From Nostocoides sp. (GTDB lineage: Bacteria > Actinomycetota > Actinomycetes > Actinomycetales > Dermatophilaceae), in NCBI GenBank assembly GCA_016716625.1, contig JADJVJ010000001.1:248001-312000 (forward strand): 64,000 nt of DNA, given 5' to 3'. The translations under genes and the position numbers were made by a program. Of this stretch, positions 35,535 through 43,109 are shown in pieces (position 1 is the first letter of the stretch; the number at the start of each line of letters is the position of its first letter). The notes below the pieces were generated by a model. That model had not been told where the DNA came from and made no database searches. It worked only from the letters and a program-made list of their open reading frames with translations.

Positions 35535-36920
35535 ATGGCCGACGCCCCGTTCCGTACCGTTTTCGAGCCCTTCCGTATCCACTCCGTCGAACCGCTGCGG
35601 ATGACCACGCCGCAGGAGCGCGGGGAGGCCGTGCGCGCCGCGGCATACAACCTGTTCCGACTGCATTCGCAGGACGTGCTTATCGACCTGCTCACCGACT
35701 CGGGTACGGGTGCCATGAGCCGCGACCAGTGGGCCGCCATCCAGCACGGTGATGAGTCGTATGCCGGCTCGCCGTCCTGGTTCCTCTTCAAGGAGGCCGT
35801 CCAGGAGCTCTTCCCTTACGAGCACATCATCCCGACCCACCAGGGGCGGGCCGCCGAGCGGATCCTCTTCGAGGTTGTCTGTCGGCAGGGGATGGTCGTG
35901 CCGAGCAACACCCACTTCGACACCACGAGGGCCAACGTCGAGCACACCGGCGCCCAAGCCCTCGACCTGGTCATCGAGGAAGCGCATGACCCGCAGGGGT
36001 GGCATCCGTTCAAGGGAAACATGGACGTCGAGCGGCTCGAGGCTCTCCTTGCCGAGCGAGCGGACGACGTGCCCTGCGTCATGGTGACGGTGACGAACAA
36101 CTCCGGCGGTGGCCAGCCGGTGTCGCTGGCCAACCTGCAGGCCGTCTCGCAGGTCGCGCACCGTTACGGCAAGCCGCTCTATCTCGATGCCTGTCGGTTC
36201 GCCGAGAACGCGTGGTTCATCCGGGAACGCGAACTCGGGCAGGGGGATCGCGACGTCCGCGACATCATTCGCGACATGGCCGGGCTCGCCGACGGCATGA
36301 CGATGTCGGCCAAGAAGGACCCCATGGGCAACATCGGGGGCTGGCTGGCGGTCAACGACGATGCGGTCGCTCAGGAGTGCCGCAACCTGCTCATCCTCAC
36401 CGAGGGCTTCCCCACCTATGGCGGACTGGCCGGGCGGGACCTCGAGGCGCTGGCCCAGGGGCTACGGGAGGTGGTCTCGCACGACTATCTGCGGTTCCGC
36501 ATCCGGGCCACCGCCTATGTCGTCGAAGCGCTCACCGCCATGGGTATGCCGTGTCTGCAGCCCGCGGGCGGGCACGCCGTGTACCTCGATGCCCGGGCGT
36601 TGCTCCCGCACATCCCGCCCCTGGAGTACCCGGGGCAGGCGCTCGCGGTGGCCCTCTACGAACTCGGCGGGGTACGGTCCTGCGAGATCGGGACGGTCAT
36701 GTTCGGGCGGCAGAGCGACGGTTCGGAGCAGCCGGCCGCGCTCGACCTGGTCCGGCTGGCGATCCCGCGGCGCACCTATACCCAAAGCCACATGGACTAC
36801 GTCATCGAGGTGTGCGAGCGGGTCATGGAGGTCCGCGAGTCGCTGCGGGGCTACCGGATCGTCAGCGAACCGCCGATGCTGCGGCACTTCACCGCGGACT
36901 TCGCCCCGATCGCCGGGTAG
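35535..36920 (+). CDS. Tryptophanase / tyrosine phenol-lyase family (tryptophanase-like)
   Basis: 461 residues, family beta-eliminating lyase: HQGRAAERILFEVVCRQGMVVPSNTHFDTTRA, NNSGGGQPVSLANLQAV, DACRFAENAWFI, the PLP lysine in SAKKDPMGNIGGWL, and LVRLAIPRRTYTQSHMDYV. At the position where tyrosine phenol-lyases carry Arg (MERG), this protein has Ile (GVRSCEIGTVMFGR), as tryptophanases do, and the end EPPMLRHFTADF is tryptophanase-like. I therefore favour tryptophan to indole, pyruvate and ammonia. The specificity residue is recalled from E. coli and Citrobacter enzymes, so treat it as probable. ATG 35535 gives the family N-terminus. Confidence 0.85.
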   Translation: MADAPFRTVFEPFRIHSVEPLRMTTPQERGEAVRAAAYNLFRLHSQDVLIDLLTDSGTGAMSRDQWAAIQHGDESYAGSPSWFLFKEAVQELFPYEHIIPTHQGRAAERILFEVVCRQGMVVPSNTHFDTTRANVEHTGAQALDLVIEEAHDPQGWHPFKGNMDVERLEALLAERADDVPCVMVTVTNNSGGGQPVSLANLQAVSQVAHRYGKPLYLDACRFAENAWFIRERELGQGDRDVRDIIRDMAGLADGMTMSAKKDPMGNIGGWLAVNDDAVAQECRNLLILTEGFPTYGGLAGRDLEALAQGLREVVSHDYLRFRIRATAYVVEALTAMGMPCLQPAGGHAVYLDARALLPHIPPLEYPGQALAVALYELGGVRSCEIGTVMFGRQSDGSEQPAALDLVRLAIPRRTYTQSHMDYVIEVCERVMEVRESLRGYRIVSEPPMLRHFTADFAPIAG

Positions 36921-36938
36921 CGCAAGGCAGGGTGAGTA

Positions 36939-37062
36939 GCGAAATGCCCCTCCGAGGGAGGGGCATGTTCGGCTGGCGACCCCGACGGTGGGCCCCGGAA
37001 GGGGGCGGACAGGCGAAATGCCCCTCCGAGGGAGGGGCATTTTCGGCTGGCGACCCCGACGG
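36939..37062. repeat. Duplicated tRNA-Asp tail plus terminator
   Basis: Copy 1 (36939-36988) and copy 2 (37013-37062) are 50 bases long and differ at one position (GCATG versus GCATT). Each contains a hairpin AATGCCCCTCC/GGAGGGGCATT and the last 15 bases of tRNA-Asp including CCA. Only copy 2 is joined to the complete tRNA gene. They are separated by 24 unrelated bases. Confidence 0.92.
37016..37042 (-). terminator. Terminator of the tRNA-Glu/tRNA-Asp transcript
   Basis: Stem AAATGCCCCTCC with loop GAG and complement GGAGGGGCATTT, immediately downstream of tRNA-Asp on the minus strand, ending in a short T-run. An extra copy of the same hairpin lies at 36942-36967. Confidence 0.85.
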
Positions 37063-37124
37063 GACTCGAACCCGCGACCTCCGCCGTGACAGGGCGGCGC
37101 GCTAACCAACTGCGCTACGGGGCC
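37048..37124 (-). tRNA. tRNA-Asp(GTC)
   Basis: 77 bases with encoded CCA. Acceptor GGCCCCG/CGGGGTC, D-arm GCGCAGTTGGTTAGC, anticodon loop CTGTCAC (GTC), T-loop GGGTTCGAGTCCC. Its 3' end is partly duplicated downstream. It probably shares a transcript with tRNA-Glu 24 bases upstream. Confidence 0.96.
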
Positions 37125-37148
37125 AGGATGGTGCGTTCTGGCCATGCG

Positions 37149-37221
37149 TATCCCCAACGGGATTCGAACCCGTGCTACCGCCGTGAAAGGGCGGGGTCCT
37201 GGGCCGCTAGACGATGGGGAC
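37149..37221 (-). tRNA. tRNA-Glu(TTC)
   Basis: 73 bases. Acceptor GTCCCCA/TGGGGAT, D-arm CGTCTAGCGGCC, anticodon stem CCGCC/GGCGG with loop CTTTCAC (TTC), T-loop GGGTTCGAATCCC. CCA is not encoded. First gene of the tRNA pair. Confidence 0.95.
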
Positions 37222-37342
37222 CCGGTTTTTGCCGTCCGGACCCTCTACGTCGCGCAGCGCGCAGCGCTCGGATCCGTCGAGGACTCGGCAACTATAGGGG
37301 ACGGGCCGACGCGGAACCAAAACGACGGGTTGTCGAGACCCC

Positions 37343-38401
37343 TTAGCGACCTCCGGCCTCGACCCAGGCCAGCACCTCCTCGACCGGCCAGGTGGTGACA
37401 ATCCGTTCGGCGGGGATGCCGAGTCGCTCGGCGCGCTCGCACCCGTGGGCCTTCATGTCGAGCTGGCCCGGGGCATGCGCATCGGAGTCGATGGCGAAGA
37501 GGCAGCCGAGGTCGAGGGCGAGTTCGATGAGCTCGTCCGGGGGGTCGCAGCGCTCGGGTCGTGAGTTGATCTCCACGGCGGTTCCATGGTCGGCGCAGGC
37601 CGAGAAGACCGCTCGCGCGTCGAACTGCGAGGGTGGCCGCACCCCGCGCGAGCCTTCCACGAGCCTCCCGGTCGCGTGTCCCAAGACGTTGACCCTTGGG
37701 TTGGACACCGCGGCGACCATCCGGCGAGTCATCGGCCCGGCCGGCATCGCGAGCTTGCTGTGCACCGAGGCCGTGACGAGGTCGAGGCGGCCGAGCAGGT
37801 CGGGGGTCTGGTCGAGGGAGCCGTCGTCGAGGATGTCCACCTCGATCCCCTTGAGGACCCGGATGAGGCCGCCCACCTGCTCATTCACCCCGTCGAGCAC
37901 GGCGAGCTGTCGGGTGAGCCGTTCGGGGCTGAGGCCATTGGCGATCCGCAGCCGGGGGGAGTGGTCGGTGAGGACCATCCAGTCATGGTCGAGTTCGGCC
38001 GCGGTCAGGACCATCTCGTCGATGGGGGAGCCGCCGTCCGACCAGTCCGAATGGAGGTGACAGTCCCCGCGCAGTGCGGCATACAGGGTCTCGCCGCCCT
38101 CGGTGAGCGGGCCGCCCACCCGTTCCTCAAGGTCGGTGAGGTATGCGGGGAGTTCGCCGCGAACTGCCTCGGTGATGACGCCGGCGGTCGAGGCCCCGAT
38201 CTTGGGTAACTCGGTAAGCGTGCCTTCGGCGACTCGGTATTCGAGTTCGTCGGGGGTGAGCGCAGCGATCGTCGTCACCGCGGTGCGGAAGGCCTCGACC
38301 CGGTAGCTGCCCGCGCGGCTGCGTTCGAGGAGGTACGCCACCCGGCGCAACGCGCCCGCGGGGGTGACCGGTGCCATGAGGGGCGGGATCCGGGCGACCA
38401 T
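37343..38401 (-). CDS. PHP-domain phosphoesterase with helix-hairpin-helix N-terminus
   Basis: 352 residues. The N-terminal 90 residues resemble the HhH part of DNA polymerase X (LRRVAYLLERSRAGSYRVEAFRTA, LTELPKIGAST). The PHP domain follows with metal ligands in GDCHLHSDWSDG, VLTDHSPRLRIANGLS, KGIEVDILDDGSLD, VTASVHSKL, GHATGR, EINSRPERCDPP and AIDSDAHAPGQL. This resembles the PolX C-terminal half without the polymerase. Role likely in DNA repair or nucleotide phosphate removal. A large palindrome lies 29 bases before its start. Confidence 0.9.
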   Translation of the reverse strand: MVARIPPLMAPVTPAGALRRVAYLLERSRAGSYRVEAFRTAVTTIAALTPDELEYRVAEGTLTELPKIGASTAGVITEAVRGELPAYLTDLEERVGGPLTEGGETLYAALRGDCHLHSDWSDGGSPIDEMVLTAAELDHDWMVLTDHSPRLRIANGLSPERLTRQLAVLDGVNEQVGGLIRVLKGIEVDILDDGSLDQTPDLLGRLDLVTASVHSKLAMPAGPMTRRMVAAVSNPRVNVLGHATGRLVEGSRGVRPPSQFDARAVFSACADHGTAVEINSRPERCDPPDELIELALDLGCLFAIDSDAHAPGQLDMKAHGCERAERLGIPAERIVTTWPVEEVLAWVEAGGR

Positions 38402-38429
38402 CGGGCCATCCTGCCACCCCGCTGCGGCG

Positions 38430-38517
38430 ACCTAACCTCTGCTAGCAGAGGTTAGTTTCAGAACCGAAGGATGCATCATGCGGCTCTGAAGCCAAGGGCT
38501 GCTAGCAGAGGTTAGGT
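38430..38517. repeat. 88-bp near-perfect palindrome
   Basis: Ends ACCTAACCTCTGCTAGCAG and its exact complement (19 bp), centre GATGCATC, with about 36 of 44 positions paired by hand alignment. The left end itself contains a perfect 24-bp palindrome whose half is CTAACCTCTGCT (38432-38455). It lies between the divergent PHP and DUF445 genes and could fold as a cruciform. Confidence 0.9.
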
Positions 38518-38586
38518 CGGGGCGGCGGGGTCGGGGCGGCGGGGTCGGGGCGGCGGGGTCGGGGCGGCGGGGTCGGGGCGGCGGGG
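38514..38586. repeat. G-rich 14-bp minisatellite
   Basis: Five consecutive copies of GGTCGGGGCGGCGG directly abut the 88-bp palindrome. The repeated GGGG and GG tracts on the plus strand give it G-quadruplex potential. It lies upstream of the DUF445 gene. Confidence 0.92.
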
Positions 38587-38732
38587 CCGTGGGGGCTGCG
38601 GGGCCAGATGCGGGGGTAGGCCGGGGTAGCCAAGGGGTGGCAGGGGCGGACGGCATACGGGAGGGCCCGGCGGCGTTGAGCGGGTGGGCCGGAGCAACCG
38701 GGCCATCGACTCCAGTGGGAGAGACTGTCACC

Positions 38733-39989
38733 GTGAGCCTTCTCGCGCCGAGCCCCGCCGACGCCGCCCGCCGCCGCGGGTTGCGGCGGATGCGCATCGT
38801 CGCGCTCAGCCTGCTCCTCCTCGCCGCCATCGTGTATGCCGTGACCCTGCGCCTGGATCACTCGGGGGTCTGGGGGTACGTGAACACCGGAGCCGAGGCG
38901 GCCATGGTCGGGGCGCTCGCCGACTGGTTCGCGGTGACCGCGCTCTTCAAGCACCCGCTCGGGCTGCCGATCCCGCACACAGCGATCATCCCCAAGCGCA
39001 AGAACGAGATTGGCCGCAACCTCCAGGACTTTGTCGTGGAGAACTTCCTCACCGAGGAGATCGCCCGGGAGCGGCTGCGCGCTGCGCGGGTTGCCGAACG
39101 CCTGGGCCGATGGCTCGGGGTTCGTGCCCACCGCGACCGGGTCATGGGCGAGGCCGCCCGCGTCATCCGGGCGGGCATCGGCCGACTCAGCGATGACGAG
39201 GTCCGCACCCTGGTCGAACAGTTCCTGCTCCCCCGCCTCGCCCGGGAGCCGATCAGCCCGATCGCCGGGTCGCTGCTTGAGGGGGTGCTCGAGCAGGGCA
39301 CCCACAAGGGCCTGGTCGACCTGACCCTCGCGCAGGGACATGCGTGGCTCCAGGAGAACCCCGGCACCTTCGCTGCCGTCATCGGGGAACGCGCCCCCTG
39401 GTGGTCCCCGCCCTGGCTCGACGACCGGGTCATCCACTGGACCTACCAGCAGGTCCTGGACTGGGTGGCCGACATCCGGGACGACCCGCAGCACCCGGCT
39501 CGCGCGGCCCTCGATGCCCTCCTGCGGCGGCTTGCCGACGACCTCCAGCACGATGAGGAGGTCATCGGGCGGGCCGAGGCGCTCAAGGAGCGGCTGCTCA
39601 GCCACCCGCAGGTCGCCACGACCGCGATCAGCCTCTGGGGAACCGTCAAGACCGCGCTCACCTCGGCGATGGCTGACCCGGATTCCTACTTCTACCTCCG
39701 CGGGGACGAGCTGCTCACCCACCTCGGTGCCCACCTCGTCGAGAACCCGGTATGGCGTGAGCGGCTCGAGGATCGACTCGGTGAGGTCGTCGCCTTCGCG
39801 GTGAACACCTACGGCTCCGAACTCGCCGAGGTCATCTCGGTGACCGTGGACCGTTGGGACGGCAAGGAGGCGGCCGAGCGGATCGAGTTGCACGTCGGGC
39901 GGGACCTTCAGTTCATCCGGATCAACGGCACCATCGTCGGAGCCTTGGCCGGGCTGGTCATCCACGCCCTCTCGCTGTCCCTCGGCTGA
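38733..39989 (+). CDS. DUF445 membrane-associated protein
   Basis: 418 residues. One N-terminal helix (IVALSLLLLAAIVYAVTLRL), then the DUF445 signature VNTGAEAAMVGALADWFAVTALFKHPLGLPIPHTAIIP. A long helical region follows, then a C-terminal hydrophobic helix (IVGALAGLVIHALSLSL). Members are inner-membrane proteins of unknown function, often with coiled coil between the two ends. The GTG 38733 start follows GGGAGAG by about 10 bases. Three copies of an 18-base repeat (CGGCTGACCGGGGTCCCT) begin at its stop codon. Confidence 0.88.
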   Translation: MSLLAPSPADAARRRGLRRMRIVALSLLLLAAIVYAVTLRLDHSGVWGYVNTGAEAAMVGALADWFAVTALFKHPLGLPIPHTAIIPKRKNEIGRNLQDFVVENFLTEEIARERLRAARVAERLGRWLGVRAHRDRVMGEAARVIRAGIGRLSDDEVRTLVEQFLLPRLAREPISPIAGSLLEGVLEQGTHKGLVDLTLAQGHAWLQENPGTFAAVIGERAPWWSPPWLDDRVIHWTYQQVLDWVADIRDDPQHPARAALDALLRRLADDLQHDEEVIGRAEALKERLLSHPQVATTAISLWGTVKTALTSAMADPDSYFYLRGDELLTHLGAHLVENPVWRERLEDRLGEVVAFAVNTYGSELAEVISVTVDRWDGKEAAERIELHVGRDLQFIRINGTIVGALAGLVIHALSLSLG

Positions 39990-40033
39990 CCGGGGTCCCT
40001 CGGCTGACCGGGGTCCCTCGGCTGACCGGGGTC
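39982..40033. repeat. 18-bp tandem repeat spanning the DUF445 stop
   Basis: Nearly three copies of CGGCTGACCGGGGTCCCT. The first contains the TGA stop of the DUF445 gene, and the array ends just before the convergent CarH-like gene. A minor slippage-type duplication. Confidence 0.85.
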
Positions 40034-40047
40034 CACGGCGGGCCGGC

Positions 40048-40956
40048 TCAGCAGAGCGCGGCCACCGTCTCGGTGATCTGCTCCGCGGCCGCGCGTAGGT
40101 CTGCCGGCAGGCTCTGAGCGCCGGTTCTGGTGAGCAGGTCGGCGTCGACGCCGCGGCCGGCAAGGTAGGTCGAGTAGGTCGCTGCGAGCTCTCCGAGTGC
40201 GACCTGGGCCTGGGCGAAGACCTGGTCCCGGGTCGCGGCGACGATGACGGCGGAGGCGCCGGTGGCCCGCGCGGCGCGGGCGATCTCGCTCACCGGGGTG
40301 TCGGCGCCGAGGTAGCGGATCCGCCATCCTCGACGGCCCAGCAGCACCCCGAAACAGAGCAGGGTGATGTCGTGCAGCTCCCCCGGAGGGCAGCCGAGCA
40401 CGGCGACCGGGCCGGTGCCCACCCCCCAAGTGAGCGAGTACGAGGAGAGCCGCCGTCGGACCAACTGGGTCGCGAAGTGTTCGTGGCCGATGGTGACCTC
40501 GCCGCTCTCCCAGTCGACCCCAATCCGGTGCAGGGCCGGCAGGATGCCGTCGGTGATCGCCGCCTCGATTCCGGCGCTGGCGACGAGGTCGTCGAGGGCG
40601 GCCTGGGCGACGGCTTCATCGAAGGCATGGACGGCCCGCGCGAACAGAGCGAGGAAGACCGCGGGGACCTCGCCGGAGGTGCCCGCTTCGCCAGGGGCAG
40701 GGCTCGCTGGGAGAGTCGCGGCGCGCTGGGCGGAGAGCACGCGCAGGACGGCCTCCGCGGTCGGCACGCCAGCGTCGCGCAGGGCCAGGACCCCGAGCAC
40801 GCGGCGCTCATCGGCGCTGGAGTAGATCCGGTAGCCTCCGGTGGTCCGCGTCGGCCGGAGGAGTCCGTAACGCTTCTCCCAGGCCCGGAGCGCGTGCGTG
40901 GACATCCCGACGCGTCGGCTGAGCTCGCCGATCTGCATCCCGGAGGCGGGGTCCAT
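40048..40956 (-). CDS. MerR-type regulator with B12-binding domain (CarH/LitR-like)
   Basis: 302 residues. N-terminal MerR helix-turn-helix (MQIGELSRRVGMSTHALRAWEKRYGLLRPTR). Then the cobalamin-binding helical and Rossmann parts: a Trp-x9-Glu-His motif (W-ESGEVTIGH-EH) and the GELHD histidine segment after LGCPPG. This matches CarH/LitR photoreceptors, in which adenosylcobalamin holds a repressor tetramer in the dark and light releases it from DNA. It is divergent from an oxidoreductase-DUF1365-CFA synthase-photolyase operon, the usual LitR target. ATG 40956 is chosen over the longer frame, which runs into the promoter. Confidence 0.88.
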   Translation of the reverse strand: MDPASGMQIGELSRRVGMSTHALRAWEKRYGLLRPTRTTGGYRIYSSADERRVLGVLALRDAGVPTAEAVLRVLSAQRAATLPASPAPGEAGTSGEVPAVFLALFARAVHAFDEAVAQAALDDLVASAGIEAAITDGILPALHRIGVDWESGEVTIGHEHFATQLVRRRLSSYSLTWGVGTGPVAVLGCPPGELHDITLLCFGVLLGRRGWRIRYLGADTPVSEIARAARATGASAVIVAATRDQVFAQAQVALGELAATYSTYLAGRGVDADLLTRTGAQSLPADLRAAAEQITETVAALC

Positions 40957-41046
40957 GCCAGGACTGTAGCCCCGCGCCGTAGCCCCGCGCCATAAGATTA
41001 GACAAACATTTGACATCCCAGTTCAGGCGCCTCTAACGTGCGGGCC
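40957..41046. promoter_or_regulatory. Divergent promoter/operator of the light-response cluster
   Basis: A consensus -35 TTGACA (41010-41015) with TCTAAC (41032-41037) at 16 bp spacing drives the rightward operon. The resulting RNA start would be close to ATG 41047, so the first gene may be leaderless. Overlapping the -35, AGACAAAC and TTGACATC form imperfect half-sites where the CarH-like repressor could bind. Confidence 0.55.
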
Positions 41047-42318
41047 ATGGCCAGGGAGCGGATCGCTGTCATCGGCTCCGGCGTCTCTGGGCTCACCACG
41101 GCGTACCTCTTGCGAACCGAGCACGAGGTCACCCTTTACGAGGCCGATACCCGCCTCGGTGGACACGCCCATACGCACACGGTTCCCGGAGCCGACGGCA
41201 CTCCGGTCGCCGTCGACAGCGGGTTCATCGTGCACAACGACCGCACCTATCCCCACCTCTTGCGTCTCTTCGGTGAACTCGGTGTCGCCACCCGAGACAC
41301 CGAGATGTCGATGAGCATCAGCGACGCGCGCACCGGCATCGAGTACGCCGGCGGACGCGGGGTCTCCGGCTTCCTCGCCCGCCCGCGACAGCTCGCGCGC
41401 CGCGACTACCTCGACGTGCTCACCTCGGTAAAGCGCTTCCACCGGGTTGCCGGCCGGTTCCTCGCCGAGACCGACGACACCGATGAGCGGACCCTGGGCG
41501 AGTTCGTCTCCGCCGCTGGCTTCTCCACGGCCTTCACCGACCTGTATGCCGTGCCGCTGGTCTCCTGCGTCTGGTCGACCGGTGGCGCCGATGCCCTGCA
41601 CTATCCGGCCCGCTACCTCTTCCGCTTCCTCGATCACCACGGAATGCTGTCCGTGACCGGCTCGCCCCAATGGCGGACGGTCGTCGGAGGCTCCCAGACC
41701 TACGTCGAGGCCATCGCCGATCGCCTCGCCGACATCCGCCGCGGGGCAGCCGTCGTCTCCGTCCGGCGTGCGGCCGACGCGGTCGGGGTCACCGCTGCGG
41801 GCCAGGTGGAGGACGTCTATGACCGGGTCGTCATCGCCACGGCGGCCGATCGGGCGCTTGCCCTCCTCGCCGACCCCACGCCCGCGGAGCGGGCCGTCCT
41901 CGGCGCCTTCCGCTCCTCGACGAACGAGACCGTCCTGCACCAGGACCCCTCGTTCCTGCCTCGGGCCGAACGCGCCCGGGCCTCGTGGAACTACCGCGTC
42001 GAGCGGGGCGACGCCCAGACCCGTAACCCGCCCCCAGTGGTCACCTACGACATGAACCGGCTCCAGGGTATCGACGCCCGCACCCCGCTCTACGTCACGC
42101 TCAATGCCACCGCGCGCATCGACCCCCGCACGATCCTGGCGAGCATGGCCTACCGCCATCCGGTCTACGACCTCCCGGCGATCCGGGCCCAACGGCGCCG
42201 CGCCGAGATCACCACGGCGAGAACGGCATACGCAGGGGCTTATTGGGGGTGGGGCTTCCACGAGGATGGTGCCCGGTCCGGGGTGGAGGCGGCCGCCGCG
42301 TTCGGGGTGTCCTGGTGA
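41047..42318 (+). CDS. FAD-dependent amine-oxidase-like oxidoreductase
   Basis: 423 residues. N-terminal dinucleotide fold IAVIGSGVSGLTTAYLL, then the second FAD-contacting motif YEADTRLGGHAHTHTV. The middle segment DSGFIVHNDRTYPHLLRLF and the C-terminal AYRHPVYDLPAIRAQRR, with AYAGAYWGWGFHEDGARSG, are typical of the NAD/FAD-binding protein found next to DUF1365 and CFA synthase genes. Its exact reaction is unknown; a role in lipid desaturation or furan fatty acid synthesis has been proposed for such clusters. First gene of the light-regulated operon. Confidence 0.88.
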   Translation: MARERIAVIGSGVSGLTTAYLLRTEHEVTLYEADTRLGGHAHTHTVPGADGTPVAVDSGFIVHNDRTYPHLLRLFGELGVATRDTEMSMSISDARTGIEYAGGRGVSGFLARPRQLARRDYLDVLTSVKRFHRVAGRFLAETDDTDERTLGEFVSAAGFSTAFTDLYAVPLVSCVWSTGGADALHYPARYLFRFLDHHGMLSVTGSPQWRTVVGGSQTYVEAIADRLADIRRGAAVVSVRRAADAVGVTAAGQVEDVYDRVVIATAADRALALLADPTPAERAVLGAFRSSTNETVLHQDPSFLPRAERARASWNYRVERGDAQTRNPPPVVTYDMNRLQGIDARTPLYVTLNATARIDPRTILASMAYRHPVYDLPAIRAQRRRAEITTARTAYAGAYWGWGFHEDGARSGVEAAAAFGVSW

Positions 42319-43109
42319 GCGTCAGTCGTGCGGGGCTCGTGGCCCGCTCGAGTGCGTTCACGACCGCGGACCTGCCCGCTCTCCCCGCGCTCGTCGTCGG
42401 CTCGGTCCAGCACACCCGGCACCAGCCGATCGAGCACTCCTTCGGCTACCGGCACTACCAGTGGCTCATCGACCTGGATGCGCCGCCGCAGCTCCCGCGC
42501 TGGCTGCGACCGCTGGCCTCCTTCCGGGGCGAGGACCACCTCAGCGGTCCCCCGAGCCTGGCCGCCCTCAAGGACAACGTGCTCCGCGTCCTCGCTCGCC
42601 ATGGTGTCGAGGCGACCGAGGTGAGTCGGGTCGTCATGCTCGCCCATGCCCGCGTCCTCGGCCACACCTTCGACCCGATGACCCTGTTTTGGTGTTTTGG
42701 TGCAGACGGGGTTGGGCGGGCCGTCCTCGTCGAGGTGCACAACACCTACGGCGGGCGCCATGCCTACGTCATCACCCCCGATGCCTCCGGGCGCGCGAGT
42801 ACCGCCAAGGAGTTCTACGTCTCGCCGTTCAACGACACCGCCGGCGAGTACGCCCTCCACCTGCACCTCACCCCGCAGCGGGTCGCCGCCTCCATCCGCC
42901 TGCGCCGGGAGGGTCGCCCGGTGGTCACCGCGGCCGTCGACGGCCTATGCCGTGCGGCCACCCCCCGCGCCGTGCTCGCGACCTTCGCCCGCAACCCCTT
43001 CATGCCGCACCTGGTCAGCGCACTGATCCGGGTGCACGGCATCTGGCTGTGGCTGCGCCGGCTGCCGGTGCGTGAGCGTCCGGCGAACTCCGGGGAGAGC
43101 GTCCGATGA
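42315..43109 (+). CDS. DUF1365 protein
   Basis: 264 residues, starting at GTG 42315 in a GTGA overlap with the oxidoreductase stop. DUF1365 landmarks: HTRHQPIEHSFGYRHYQWLIDLD, ARVLGHTFDPMTLFWCF, EVHNTYGGRHAYV, AKEFYVSPFNDTAGEYALHL. This family occurs with CFA synthases and is implicated in fatty acid modification, but its reaction is not settled. Translationally coupled at both ends. Confidence 0.9.
   Translation: MSVSRAGLVARSSAFTTADLPALPALVVGSVQHTRHQPIEHSFGYRHYQWLIDLDAPPQLPRWLRPLASFRGEDHLSGPPSLAALKDNVLRVLARHGVEATEVSRVVMLAHARVLGHTFDPMTLFWCFGADGVGRAVLVEVHNTYGGRHAYVITPDASGRASTAKEFYVSPFNDTAGEYALHLHLTPQRVAASIRLRREGRPVVTAAVDGLCRAATPRAVLATFARNPFMPHLVSALIRVHGIWLWLRRLPVRERPANSGESVR

Noticed and set aside
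38430..38517. The long palindrome as an integron attC site with gene cassette
   Set aside because: The ends fit the core consensus, but the symmetry is too complete for an attC site (which has extrahelical bases), no integrase is nearby and the adjacent genes are not cassette-like. Kept only as an alternative.
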